Part shown: piece by piece, positions 1 to 8,348 of the stretch
Position numbering within the stretch: position 1 is the stretch's first letter
Layout of the letters: each line of letters opens with the position of its first letter
NCBI GenBank assembly: GCA_022820995.1
Contig: JAJEEM010000059.1
Span: forward strand, 135,677-199,676
Direction of reading: 5' to 3'
DNA length: 64,000 bases
DNA from: Gemmatimonadota bacterium
GTDB lineage: Bacteria; Gemmatimonadota; Gemmatimonadetes; Palauibacterales; Palauibacteraceae
Notes under the pieces: generated by a model
The model's database searches: none
What the model was told of the DNA's origin: nothing
The model's input: only the letters and a program-made list of their open reading frames with translations
Made by a program: the position numbers and the translations under genes

Positions 1-362
1 GCAAAGGTCCTCAAACGCCACCTCCATCGGATCCTGGTTCGGAAACGATGGCTTGTGAACGACGCAGGCGAAGGCTCGAGCCGTATCCCGGGCGCTCGCC
101 AAGACGGCCAGGACGGACTTGATCGTGCCACGCGCTTCTCCCGGCTCAGACGCTTCCACGGTTGAGTTCGGCGCGAAAAGACCTCCGAAGCGTGAAACTC
201 CACACCATGGGGATCTCCGGGATTGATGTCCTCGGCCAGCCGGTCCAGTTGTTGGGTGATCCAGTGCGCCTGCGCCTCGAACACGGACAGTCCGCCCAAA
301 ACGAGATACTGCTCGTTCAAGTTGGCCGCCGATCCGGCATCGTCGAGGTACAGAAGGTGCAT
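1..362 (-). pseudogene. DUF3800 protein, N-terminal part, frameshifted and cut by window edge
   Basis: Read on the minus strand from ATG at 362, the frame opens with MHLLYLDDAGSAANLNEQY, the usual DUF3800 start with its Asp pair, and continues through HGVEFHASEVFSRR to about residue 75. From about 141 down to 135 the reading moves to another frame, where IKSVLAVLASARDTARAF and DPMEVAFEDLC continue the same family. Restoring one base (gag-gaa-gcg instead of gag-aag-cg) rejoins the two halves. The remaining C-terminal part lies beyond position 1. DUF3800 proteins are RNase H-fold-like proteins of unknown role, common near mobile or defence genes. Either the gene is dead or a base was lost in sequencing or assembly; the good residue conservation on both sides favours a recent event or an error. 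Confidence 0.75.
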
Positions 363-746
363 GGCGAATCAGGAAGCGACATGGTGGGGGCGCAAAAAAA
401 TGCGGCCGGGTGAGCCGATCGGCCCAACGGACCGCCGGGGCAGCCCTCCCAACCGCAACACGATTCTCGCCATCCGTCGGGTGATTGTCAACGGAACTCC
501 TCCAGTTGCGGAAGTGGGGGGGTCTCCGTTGCTACGGGATCGAGGCGGCTCCCGCGGAAGAGGCGGAGGCGGGGGAACCGCCCAAGCCGATCTGGGCGCC
601 GAGTGTGAGGCGGGGGCCGTCGGGGGAGTGGTTGACGGATCCTGACCAAGTCAGGAGGCGGTCTGGGGCATGCGGATGCCGTAGTCGCCCTGGAGGTCGA
701 GGGCCCACGAGGCGTGCGCGTAGGGTGTCTGCCCGCCGCGGGGAAG
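363..746. other. Gene-poor stretch with a coding-like tail fragment
   Basis: Between two minus-strand genes I see no complete gene here. Directly after the TAG stop at 749-747 of the upstream minus-strand gene, the same frame stays open for about 30 codons to a TGA at 653-651 and reads like a protein C-terminus (TPYAHASWALDLQGDYGIR). It has no start codon of its own near the beginning. It could be a remnant of a longer gene, or readthrough sequence. The rest (about 410-640) is low-complexity GC-rich sequence without a convincing frame. Confidence 0.35.
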
Positions 747-1121
747 CTAGCGGGCGAGGCGCTCCTCGCGGGCGACGATGGGGTCGATCCGGTCGGCGTA
801 TTCCTTGGCGTAGGCGAGGGCTTCCTCGAGGGCCTCCGTCCGCGTCCCGGCGAAGCGCTGGCCCACGGCGGCGCTCATCGCGCGGCCCGGTCCGGCGGCC
901 GCCGCGATCTCCCAGACCTCCGGCCCGCCGCGCAGCGCCGCGCGCCTGCCCGCCCGGGTCTCCCGGAACTCGATCCGCGGGAACCTCTGCGCGGCGAGCC
1001 ACTCCAGCAGGATGTTCCGGAGTCCTTCCGAGGGGGTCCATTGCTGCTCGATGAACACGCGTTCGAGTTCCGACTCGATCTCGCGTGAGACGCGCGTGCA
1101 GAGGGGACGGGGCAGAGGCAT
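747..1121 (-). CDS. DUF433-like (VapB45-type) antitoxin-like protein
   Basis: A 124-residue protein starting at ATG 1121 (MPLPRPLCTRVSREI). The N-terminal 45 residues are helical and basic. The middle contains a VapB45/DUF433-style segment (AGRRAALRGGPEVWEIA, compared with the family pattern RP-x-h-GTR-h-PVW) and the end (EEALAYAKEYADRIDPIVA) matches the closing helix of DUF433 antitoxins. Such antitoxins normally precede a DUF5615 PIN-like toxin gene; no toxin frame follows here, so it is an orphan or has lost its partner. The start codon sits inside a palindromic run, tgtatacatggtatacca at 1121-1138, which could be an autoregulatory site. TTG at 1139 is a less likely start in the same frame. 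The family call is from pattern similarity only. Confidence 0.6.
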   Translation of the reverse strand: MPLPRPLCTRVSREIESELERVFIEQQWTPSEGLRNILLEWLAAQRFPRIEFRETRAGRRAALRGGPEVWEIAAAAGPGRAMSAAVGQRFAGTRTEALEEALAYAKEYADRIDPIVAREERLAR

Positions 1122-1327
1122 GTATACATGGTATACCAATCCCCCGAGACGTGCCAGTCCGGGCGGAACCCGCAGCGCGGCGGCGAACCGCGATGTAACC
1201 CTTTCGCCGTTCGCGGCGTCTACGGGTGTATCGCGGGGGCGCAGACGCTCCCTGAAGCCGGATTGAGCCGGAGCGAGCTAACGCCCTTCGGCCCCGGCTT
1301 CGGCCCTGGACAGGAGGCGACGCGACC

Positions 1328-3301
1328 ATGGCAACCTTGAACGTACGCGGAATCCCGGCGCGAATCGGCGTCCTGTTGGCTTTGACGCTCGTGATCGCGG
1401 GCCCGGCCCCGTCCCAAGCGCAATCGGAGACGGGCGCCGTGCAGGGGACGGTCCTCGATCAGACGGCCAACGTCGGCGTCGCGGGAGCCCAGGTCTTCGT
1501 GGCGGGGACGGCGACCGGCACGCTGACCGACGCGAATGGCGCCTACTTCCTCTCGGGCGTGCCCGCCGGGGAGCAGGTCGTCACGGTCCGGTTGATCGGT
1601 TACAGGCAGACGAGCAAGACGGTCACCGTCACGGCGGGCGAGACGGTCACGCTGGATTTCTCCGTCGAGCAGACGGCCGTGCGACGGGAGGATCTCACCG
1701 TGACGGGCGTGGCCGGCGAGACCCCGCAGGTCAGGCAACTGTACGCCGTCGAGCGTGCGGCGGCCGGCCTTGCCGCCACGTCGGTCATGCGCGCGTACGC
1801 CGACTTCAACACCGAGTCGTACGCCCGGATCGAGGAGAACGGTTTCCGGAGCGTCGGCGCGTCACCCCTCTCCACCTTCTCGATCGATGTGGACCGCGCT
1901 TCGTATGCCAACGTCCGGCGCTTCATCCAGGCGGGGGAGCGGCCGCCCGTCGACGCGGTCCGGATCGAGGAGATGATCAACTACTTCCCGTACGAGTGGG
2001 ACGCCGGGCGGGGCTCCGGGCGGGACGCGGCAGCCGGTGACCACCCCTTCCAGGTCCTCACGGAGGTGTGGGACGCGCCGTGGAAGCCGGAGCACCGGCT
2101 CGTGCGCATCGGACTCCGCGCGCCCTCCATCGACACGGAGGACCTGCCGCCGAGCAACCTCGTCTTCCTGCTCGACGTGTCGGGGTCCATGTCGTCGCCC
2201 GACAAGCTCCCGCTGCTGAAGAAGGCTTTCGCCCTGCTCGCCGAGCAGCTCAGACCGCAGGACCGGGTCGCGATCGTCGTCTACGCCGGCGCGGCGGGGC
2301 TCGTGCTTCCCCCGACGCCGGGGAACCGGCGGGCCCGTATCCTGTCCGCGGTGGAGCGGCTGCAGGCGGGCGGAAGCACGGCGGGCGGCGCCGGGATCGC
2401 GCTCGCCTACGAGGTGGCGCGGGAGCATTTCGTCGAGGACGGCAACAACCGCGTCATTCTCGCGACGGACGGGGACTTCAACGTCGGCGCCTCCAGCGAC
2501 GCCGAGATGGTGCGCCTCATCGAGAAGGAACGGGAGAGCGGGATCTTTCTCACGGTCCTCGGCTTCGGCACGGGGAACCTGAAGGACTCGAAGATGGAGC
2601 AGATCGCGGACCACGGGAACGGCAACTTCCACTATGTGGATGGCCTCCTCGAAGCCCGCAAGGTGCTCGTGGAGGAGATGGGAGGGACGCTCTTCACGGT
2701 CGCGAAGGACGTGAAGCTGCAGGTGGAGTTCAACCCCGCCCGCGTCGCCGCATACCGGCTGATCGGGTACGAGAACCGGCTGCTCGCCGACGAGGATTTC
2801 AACGACGACACGAAGGACGCGGGCGAACTCGGGGCCGGACACACGGTGACCGCGCTGTACGAGGTCGTGCCCGAGGGTCTCCCGGTCCCCCGCAGCGTGG
2901 ATCCGTTGCGGTATCAGCCGACGGCCGAGCCGCGGACCCCGGTGGAAGCGCCCCCGGCTGAAGCTCTCCCGGGTGCGTTCGAGGATGAACTGCTCTACGT
3001 GAAGGTCCGTTACAAGGAGCCGGACGGCTCGGAGAGCAGGCTACTGGCGCACGCGGTCGCGGACCGCGCCCGGCCGCCCTCGCGGAGCTTCCGCTTCGCC
3101 GCGGCCGTGGCGGGGTTCGGCATGCTGCTGCGGGACTCGCCCCACTCCGGAGGGCTCACGCCCAATGATGTCATCGCGCTGGCGGAGAGGGGACGGGGCG
3201 ACGATCCGCGGGGCTATCGCGGAGAGTTCATCCGACTCGTGGAGGCCGTGCGCGACCTGGATCTGCTCGGAACGGCAGCAGAGGAGGACGACCAGCGTTA
3301 A
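1328..3301 (+). CDS. Exported von Willebrand factor A protein, YfbK family
   Basis: A 657-residue protein with a clear signal peptide (residues 1-31, ending in SQAQ). A carboxypeptidase-regulatory-like beta domain follows (about 37-115, with VAGAQVFV and GAYFLSGVPAGE), then the YfbK-type vWA N-terminal region (about 165-225, PLSTFSIDVDRASYANVRRF), a vWA domain with an intact MIDAS DVSGSMSS near residue 282, and a C-terminal DUF3520-like part from about 480. The protein is expected to sit on the periplasmic or outer side and bind a partner through a metal ion at the MIDAS. ATG 1328 is preceded by aggaggcg, a good ribosome site. It is monocistronic or leads into menG, 74 bases downstream. Partner unknown. 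Confidence 0.9.
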   Translation: MATLNVRGIPARIGVLLALTLVIAGPAPSQAQSETGAVQGTVLDQTANVGVAGAQVFVAGTATGTLTDANGAYFLSGVPAGEQVVTVRLIGYRQTSKTVTVTAGETVTLDFSVEQTAVRREDLTVTGVAGETPQVRQLYAVERAAAGLAATSVMRAYADFNTESYARIEENGFRSVGASPLSTFSIDVDRASYANVRRFIQAGERPPVDAVRIEEMINYFPYEWDAGRGSGRDAAAGDHPFQVLTEVWDAPWKPEHRLVRIGLRAPSIDTEDLPPSNLVFLLDVSGSMSSPDKLPLLKKAFALLAEQLRPQDRVAIVVYAGAAGLVLPPTPGNRRARILSAVERLQAGGSTAGGAGIALAYEVAREHFVEDGNNRVILATDGDFNVGASSDAEMVRLIEKERESGIFLTVLGFGTGNLKDSKMEQIADHGNGNFHYVDGLLEARKVLVEEMGGTLFTVAKDVKLQVEFNPARVAAYRLIGYENRLLADEDFNDDTKDAGELGAGHTVTALYEVVPEGLPVPRSVDPLRYQPTAEPRTPVEAPPAEALPGAFEDELLYVKVRYKEPDGSESRLLAHAVADRARPPSRSFRFAAAVAGFGMLLRDSPHSGGLTPNDVIALAERGRGDDPRGYRGEFIRLVEAVRDLDLLGTAAEEDDQR

Positions 3302-3375
3302 TGTGGCGGCTCAGCCCCGGGCCGCGGCGCTGAGCGAGTCGGCCGCGGCGGCCCGCACCGGGAGGACCGCGCCCG

Positions 3376-4116
3376 TTGAAGCTCAATCGACGCATCTCCG
3401 GCCAGATCGAACGGCCGGCGGACAAGCGACGGTACGTTCGCCGGCTGTTCGCCGGCGTCGCCGGCCGCTACGACCTCACCAACGATCTCATGTCGCTGGG
3501 TCTCCACCGCCGCTGGAAGCGCCGGCTGCTCGAACGGGCCGAACTGCGCCCGGACCACCGCGTCCTCGATCTCGCGGCCGGCACGGGGGACCTCGCCCGG
3601 GGAGCGCTGGACCGGGCCGCGCGCGAGGCGTTCGAGATCCGGGTCGTGGCCGCAGACCTCACGCCTGAGATGATGCGGGTGGGGCGCGGACGGCACGGGC
3701 CCGACCTCGCCGGCTGGATCGGAGCCGATGCCCTCCGCCTGCCCTTCCCCGACGGCGCGTTCGACCGCGTCGTCATCGGCTACGGGCTGAGGAACTTCGC
3801 CGGGCTGGATTCCGCGCTGGCCGAGAGCTTCCGCTGCCTGCGCCCGGGCGGGCGGCTGATCTCGCTCGACTTCGGCCACCCGCGCTCGGCGGCGCTGCGC
3901 CGCCTCTACCTCGGATATCTCGACGCCTCGACCCGGATCGCGGGCTGGGCGCTCCACCGCGACCCGGAGTCCTACGTGTACATCCCCGAGTCGCTGAGGC
4001 GGTTCCCGGACCAGCGGGAGATGGTCCGCAGGATGGAAGCGGCCGGGTTCGTGGAGTGCGGCTACGAAGATCTGATGATGGGCACGATGGCCATCAACTA
4101 CGGAGACCGCCGTTAG
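3376..4116 (+). CDS. menG: Demethylmenaquinone methyltransferase (MenG/UbiE family)
   Basis: A 246-residue SAM-dependent methyltransferase that would C-methylate demethylmenaquinone to menaquinone at the membrane. It shows the UbiE/MenG signature set: VRRLFAGVAGRYDLTNDLMS near the N-terminus, SAM motif I (VLDLAAGTGDLA), DALRLPFPDGAFDRV, YGLRNF, and the closing GTMAINYG. Length is normal for the family. The start is TTG at 3376, with ggagga at 3361-3366 at good spacing; no ATG or GTG lies upstream in frame before the preceding gene. No other men genes are in the window, so MenG is favoured over UbiE only because of the inferred phylum. Confidence 0.9.
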   Translation: MKLNRRISGQIERPADKRRYVRRLFAGVAGRYDLTNDLMSLGLHRRWKRRLLERAELRPDHRVLDLAAGTGDLARGALDRAAREAFEIRVVAADLTPEMMRVGRGRHGPDLAGWIGADALRLPFPDGAFDRVVIGYGLRNFAGLDSALAESFRCLRPGGRLISLDFGHPRSAALRRLYLGYLDASTRIAGWALHRDPESYVYIPESLRRFPDQREMVRRMEAAGFVECGYEDLMMGTMAINYGDRR

Positions 4117-4133
4117 CGTCGCGGCCGGAGACC

Positions 4134-4148
4134 CGGGCTGGCAGCCCG
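4134..4148. terminator. Short hairpin between convergent menG and abrB-like genes
   Basis: CGGGCT and AGCCCG form a perfect 6-bp stem around a GGC loop in the 42-base gap between two convergent genes. There is no T tract on either side, so it would be a weak intrinsic terminator at best. Confidence 0.35.
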
Positions 4149-4158
4149 TGGCAAAACC

Positions 4159-4350
4159 CTACATGCCCTGGCTGGATTCCGTCTTCCAGACGGTGAACTG
4201 GCGCTGGCCGGATTCGCTTTCCTCGAGGCGAACCTTCAACGCATCGCCATCGGCCAGTCGCATGTGGTCGCGCATCTCCAGAGGAATCGTGATGCGGCCG
4301 CCGCTTCCTACGGTGATGTCGCGGTAGTACATGACGCGGAAGATCGCCAT
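4159..4350 (-). CDS. AbrB/MazE/SpoVT-type DNA-binding protein
   Basis: A 63-residue protein with the swapped-hairpin AbrB signature: RDITVGSGGRITIPLEMRDHMRLADGDALKVR, that is a beta strand, the GRITIP turn, a short helix and LADGD. Proteins of this size are usually MazE/VapB-type antitoxins that dimerise, bind DNA and repress their own promoter. No toxin gene is adjacent on either side, so it may be a solitary regulator. The ribosome site ggggagg lies within a dyad (4355-4368) and a second dyad lies further upstream (4392-4410); both could be bound by the protein itself. Confidence 0.8.
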   Translation of the reverse strand: MAIFRVMYYRDITVGSGGRITIPLEMRDHMRLADGDALKVRLEESESGQRQFTVWKTESSQGM

Positions 4351-4354
4351 CTAA

Positions 4355-4368
4355 CCTCCCCATGGAGG
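4355..4368 (-). promoter_or_regulatory. Dyad covering the ribosome-binding site of the AbrB-like gene
   Basis: CCTCC-CCAT-GGAGG is a perfect 5-bp inverted repeat. On the minus strand its GGAGG arm is the Shine-Dalgarno of the 63-residue gene, 4 bases before ATG 4350. The stem could hide the site in mRNA, or the dyad could be a protein-binding site. Confidence 0.4.
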
Positions 4369-4391
4369 GTTGGATTCGGCAAAGTGAGGGG

Positions 4392-4410
4392 AATCCTCAA
4401 TATGGGGATT
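4392..4410. promoter_or_regulatory. Candidate AbrB-like operator (AATCC-N9-GGATT)
   Basis: The inverted repeat AATCC, nine AT-rich bases, GGATT stands out in a GC-rich setting about 45 bases upstream of the AbrB-like start and about 100 bases upstream of the divergent ABC transporter gene. Its position fits autoregulation of an antitoxin-like gene. No protein-DNA evidence. Confidence 0.35.
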
Positions 4411-4510
4411 GAACGGCCCCTGCGGTAGGCCACATCCGACGGACGCCCGGAGCGTACGACGCGGCGGCTGCGTGGCGGCCGCCGCGTGGCGACGGGTGCG
4501 GGCAGTCCCT

Positions 4511-5473
4511 ATGATCGGAGCCGTGAATACACCGGCCATTCATCTCCAGGGCGTCACGAAGCGCTTCGACAGGAAGACGGCGGTCCGCGACCTCGACCTC
4601 GAGATCCCGCGCGGATCGATCTACGGCCTCATCGGCCCGAACGGCGCCGGAAAGACGACGACGCTCCGGATCATCCTCGACATCATCGGGCCCGACGCGG
4701 GCTCCGTGGATGTCTTCGGTTCCCCCAACGTCGAGTCCATGCGCACACGCATCGGGTACCTGCCGGAAGAGCGCGGCATGTACCAGAAGATGACGGCCGC
4801 GGACCACCTCGCGTTCTTCGGCCAGCTGAAGGGACTGAAGAGGAAGGAGGCGCTCCTGCGGGCCCGGTCCGGACTGGACGCGGTGGGTCTCGGCGACCGG
4901 GCGGACGACAAGGTGGAGACCTTCTCGAAGGGGATGGCCCAGAAGGCCCAGTTCCTGGGGGTCATCCTTCACGAACCCGACCTGCTCGTGCTCGATGAGC
5001 CCTTCAGCGGCCTCGACCCGCTGAACGTCGAACTGTTCAAGCGACTGCTGCAGGAACGACAGCGGGCCGGAGCCACGATCCTGCTCTCGACACACCTCAT
5101 CGAGGACGCCGAGCGCCTGTGCGAGCGCGTGTGCATGATCGCGGGAGCGACCAAGGTGCTCGACGGCCGGGTCCGCGACATCAAGGCCGCGGCGGGGCGG
5201 CGCGACATCGCGCTGTCCTTCGAGGGGAACCCCACGTTCCTCGATGCGCCGGACCTCATCGAGGACATCTCGGCGCACGGCACGTACGTGGAGGTCCGCA
5301 TGCTGGAAGGGGCGGATCCCCAGGCGCTGTTGCGGCGGGCAGTGGACGCGGGGGCCCTGATTTCCCGCTTCGAACTCATCGAGCCCTCGCTGCGCCAGAT
5401 CTTCATCGAGAAGGCGACGGAGGCCGGACTCTCGCACGAGGACGAGAGCGAAGACGACGAGGCGGCGGCGTGA
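4511..5473 (+). CDS. ABC-2 type exporter, ATP-binding subunit (NatA-like)
   Basis: A 320-residue ABC ATPase from ATG 4511 (MIGAVNTPAIHLQG). Walker A GPNGAGKTT, a Q-loop-equivalent region (YLPEERGMYQKMT), an ABC signature in the variant form FSKGMAQKAQ, Walker B LLVLDEPFSGLDP and the switch His in LLSTHL are all present. The last 100 residues form the C-terminal domain typical of NatA/YhaQ proteins and end in an acidic tail (EDESEDDEAAA). It should drive the membrane subunit encoded immediately downstream, with which it overlaps by 4 bases. The exported substrate cannot be told from sequence; NatAB systems move sodium, drugs or other small molecules. GTG at 4523 is an alternative start. Confidence 0.9.
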   Translation: MIGAVNTPAIHLQGVTKRFDRKTAVRDLDLEIPRGSIYGLIGPNGAGKTTTLRIILDIIGPDAGSVDVFGSPNVESMRTRIGYLPEERGMYQKMTAADHLAFFGQLKGLKRKEALLRARSGLDAVGLGDRADDKVETFSKGMAQKAQFLGVILHEPDLLVLDEPFSGLDPLNVELFKRLLQERQRAGATILLSTHLIEDAERLCERVCMIAGATKVLDGRVRDIKAAAGRRDIALSFEGNPTFLDAPDLIEDISAHGTYVEVRMLEGADPQALLRRAVDAGALISRFELIEPSLRQIFIEKATEAGLSHEDESEDDEAAA

Positions 5474-6801
5474 ATCCGTTCACGCCGAGGGTCGCGGCCG
5501 TGATCCGCCGGGAGTTCGTCCTGCGCGTGAAGTCGAAGTGGTTCCTCCTCTCCACGCTCGGCCTCCCCGTGCTGATCGTCGGGCTCGGCGTCCTCTCTGC
5601 CTTCCTGGCCGTGAGGAGCGCGACGGATGCGGGCGAGGAGCGCCGGGTCATCGGGGTCGCCGATCCCGCCGGGCTGATCGGAGACCTCCTCGTCGAAGAA
5701 CTCCTCGCGGACTCGCTGGACGCCGTGCGGGCGGAGGACATGGAGGAGCTCGCAATCGACGAGGCGCGGACGCGGCTCTCCGGCTCCTCCTACGACCTGC
5801 TGATGATGATCCCAAGGCGTGACGGCCGGCGCTCCGCGGAGATGCCGGGGGCGACGCCGGACGCGGACGAGGGGGAGGGCGACGACGAGCGGACGACGCT
5901 GCTCGCGCGGGCCAGCGTGCCTTCCGTCATCGAGGGCTCGGTCCGGGGCGCCCTTCAGCGGGCATCGGTACGGGCGCGCCTGCGCTCGATCGGCGTGCAG
6001 AGCATCGATCCCGGGTCGCTGCTCCAGCGGACCTCGTTCGACGTCATCAACGTCACGGAGTCCGGCGAAGCGCGGTCCCAGGATATCTACCGGGCGCTGA
6101 GCTTCGGCATCGCCTTCTTCTTCTACTTCATCCTGCTCATCTACGGGCAGATGATCGTGCGGGCGATCCTCGAGGAGAAGCAGTCCGACATCGTCGAGAT
6201 CATGGTCTCCTCCCTTCGCCCGTGGGAACTGATGCTCGGCAAGATCGTGGGCGTCGGCGCCGTGGGGATCGCGCAGATGGCCGTATGGGCGCTGGTCTTC
6301 GCGCTCGCCGCGGTTTACGGCCTCACCGCCGGGGCGTCCACGCTGGCGGAGGCGGGCATCGACATCGCGAGCATCCCGATCCCGTGGGGCACACTCGTGC
6401 TGATGTTCTTCTTCCTCGTCTTCGGCTACCTGCTCTACGCCGGCATGTTCGCGGGGGCGGGCGCGACGATCAGCAACGAGCACGACGCCCAGCAGGTCAT
6501 GCTCCCGATCACGATGCTGATCATCCTCCCCTTCATCGCGACGCAGGGGGTGATCCAGAGCCCGAACGCGGGTTGGGGCGTCATCCTCTCCCTCGTGCCG
6601 TTCTTCAGTCCGCTGGTGATGCCGGCGCGGCTGTTCGCCACCTCGGTCCCGGTGTGGCAGTGGCTCTTGTCGCTGGTTCTGCTGGGAGTCTTCGTCCTAG
6701 GGGCGGCGTGGGTCGCGGGCCGCATCTTCCGCGTCGGGATTCTGATGAAGGGCCAGCGCGCCAACCTGCCGCAGGTGCTGCGGTGGATACGCCACGGCTA
6801 G
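5470..6801 (+). CDS. ABC-2 type exporter, permease subunit (NatB-like)
   Basis: 443 residues, GTG start at 5470 overlapping the ATPase stop. It has the ABC-2 permease plan: one N-terminal membrane segment (about 20-45), a large extracytoplasmic domain (about 50-215, where family members keep an AAA-like or mixed fold), then five to six membrane segments from about residue 215 (GIAFFFYFILLIYGQMIVRA). The segment EEKQSDIVEIMVSSLRPWELMLGK is the conserved coupling region of the NatB/YhaP family. It forms one exporter with the preceding ATPase. The next gene, tupA, starts inside its last codons, so exporter and tungstate operon may share a transcript. Confidence 0.88.
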   Translation: MNPFTPRVAAVIRREFVLRVKSKWFLLSTLGLPVLIVGLGVLSAFLAVRSATDAGEERRVIGVADPAGLIGDLLVEELLADSLDAVRAEDMEELAIDEARTRLSGSSYDLLMMIPRRDGRRSAEMPGATPDADEGEGDDERTTLLARASVPSVIEGSVRGALQRASVRARLRSIGVQSIDPGSLLQRTSFDVINVTESGEARSQDIYRALSFGIAFFFYFILLIYGQMIVRAILEEKQSDIVEIMVSSLRPWELMLGKIVGVGAVGIAQMAVWALVFALAAVYGLTAGASTLAEAGIDIASIPIPWGTLVLMFFFLVFGYLLYAGMFAGAGATISNEHDAQQVMLPITMLIILPFIATQGVIQSPNAGWGVILSLVPFFSPLVMPARLFATSVPVWQWLLSLVLLGVFVLGAAWVAGRIFRVGILMKGQRANLPQVLRWIRHG

Positions 6802-7640
6802 CCGGCCCCGACAGACGCGGGCGGCGAAACTCCTTCGCCCTCCTCTTCGCCCTCGGCGGGAGCGTGTGCGCCGGGGCGTGCGGGACCGACGCGGACACGT
6901 TCGTGCTCGGCGCGACGACATCCACCTACGATTCGGGTCTGCTCGAACACCTGGTCGCCCGCTTCAACGAAGACCATCCCGGGCTCCGGGTGCGCACGGT
7001 CATCGCGGGAAGCGGCGAGGCCCTGCAACTCGGCCGTACGGGAGACGTGGATCTCCTGCTCGTGCACGCGCCCGAAGCCGAGGCCCGCTTCGTCGAGGCG
7101 GGGTACGCGCCACGGCGGAGTCCCATCCTCGTCAACGGGTACGTGATCGCGGGGCCGCCCTCGGATCCGGCGCGGATTCGCGGATCCGCATCTCCCTCCG
7201 AGGCGTTCGCGACCCTCGCGCGGGGGGAGCACGACTTCGTCTCGCGCGGCGACAGTTCGGGCACGCACTACCGCGAAATCGCGTTCTGGCGCGAGGCGGG
7301 CGTGGCCGCCGCCGGCGCATGGTACGTCGAATCCGGGCAGGGACAGGCCACGACCCTGCACGTGGCCAGCGAACGCGGCGCCTACGTCCTCACGGATGTC
7401 GCGACGCTCGCAATGCTGTCTCAGGTGCTCGACCTCGAGGCGCTCGTCGACGACCACCCCTCGCTGCGAAACGTCTACTCGCTGCTGGCGCCGCGCGCCG
7501 CGGTCCGGCCGGAACCCGCCGCCGCCTTCGCGGACTGGCTGCGCTCCGGAAACGGACGCCGGGCGATCGGGGAATTCCGGGTGCGGGGCGGCGCGGAGGC
7601 TCTCTTCGCCCCGTGGCCCCGCGACGATCCCACTCCCTAG
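6783..7640 (+). CDS. tupA: Tungstate ABC transporter, substrate-binding lipoprotein
   Basis: 285 residues from GTG 6783, overlapping the upstream permease by 19 bases. A lipoprotein signal ends at VCAGAC (Cys near residue 33). The mature part starts FVLGATTSTYDSGLLEHL, which carries the TTS oxyanion-binding motif of TupA, and continues with SRGDSSGTHYREIAFW and TTLHVASERGAYVLTD, both diagnostic of TupA rather than ModA. It should capture tungstate (and more weakly molybdate) outside the membrane and deliver it to TupB. Permease and ATPase follow directly, giving a full transporter. Confidence 0.88.
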   Translation: MDTPRLAGPDRRGRRNSFALLFALGGSVCAGACGTDADTFVLGATTSTYDSGLLEHLVARFNEDHPGLRVRTVIAGSGEALQLGRTGDVDLLLVHAPEAEARFVEAGYAPRRSPILVNGYVIAGPPSDPARIRGSASPSEAFATLARGEHDFVSRGDSSGTHYREIAFWREAGVAAAGAWYVESGQGQATTLHVASERGAYVLTDVATLAMLSQVLDLEALVDDHPSLRNVYSLLAPRAAVRPEPAAAFADWLRSGNGRRAIGEFRVRGGAEALFAPWPRDDPTP

Positions 7641-7649
7641 ATTCGGCGC

Positions 7650-8348
7650 GTGGATCCGCTGCTCGAGGCTCTCCGGCTCATCACGTCGGGTGACCTGTAC
7701 GTCTGGAACGTCATCCTCCGCTCTCTGCAGATCAGCGGGTCGGCGCTCCTCCTGGCCATGGTCATCGGACTCCCCATCGGGATCGCGGTCGGGCTGACGC
7801 GGTTCCGGCTTCGCCTGCCCGTGGTCGCGGTGATCAACGCGGGCCTCGCCTTTCCTCCCGTCGTCGTCGGCCTCGGGGTCTTCCTCTTTCTGTCGCGGGC
7901 AGGCCCGCTCGGCGACCTGCAACTGCTGTACACGCCGGCCGCCATGATCGGCGCCCAGGCGATCCTCGCGGGTCCGTACGTCGCCGCGGTGAGCCTCGCC
8001 GCGGTGGAGAACATCCCTCCGGACATCGCGCTTCAGGCGCGGGCCCTCGGCGCGAGCCGGCGGCAGGCGATTCTCCTGCAGCTGAGGGAGGTGCGGACGT
8101 CGCTCGTAGCGGCGGTGGCGGCGGGGTTCGGGGCCATCATCAGCGAGGTGGGCGCGGTGATGATGGTGGGGGGCAACATCCTCGGAGAAACGCGGGTGAT
8201 GACGACGGCGATCGTGCTGGAGACGCGGCGCGGCAACTTCGATGTCGCGATCGCCATGGGGATCGTACTCATGCTCATCGCTCTCTGCGTGAACGCGGCG
8301 CTCCTCCTGCTCGGCCGGCGCACGATCCGCCGCGGGCAAGTCGCGTGA
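7650..8348 (+). CDS. tupB: Tungstate ABC transporter, permease
   Basis: 232 residues, GTG start nine bases after tupA. About five membrane segments and the cytoplasmic EAA-like coupling loop AVENIPPDIALQARALGASRRQ are visible; the latter matches the TupB/ModB family. It forms the membrane channel for tungstate. It overlaps tupC by 4 bases (GTGA), consistent with coupled translation. Confidence 0.9.
   Translation: MDPLLEALRLITSGDLYVWNVILRSLQISGSALLLAMVIGLPIGIAVGLTRFRLRLPVVAVINAGLAFPPVVVGLGVFLFLSRAGPLGDLQLLYTPAAMIGAQAILAGPYVAAVSLAAVENIPPDIALQARALGASRRQAILLQLREVRTSLVAAVAAGFGAIISEVGAVMMVGGNILGETRVMTTAIVLETRRGNFDVAIAMGIVLMLIALCVNAALLLLGRRTIRRGQVA

Noticed and set aside
4159-4350. A toxin-antitoxin pair with the AbrB-like gene
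   Set aside because: No toxin-sized frame with PIN, MazF or RelE features lies on either side; only the antitoxin-like half can be supported.
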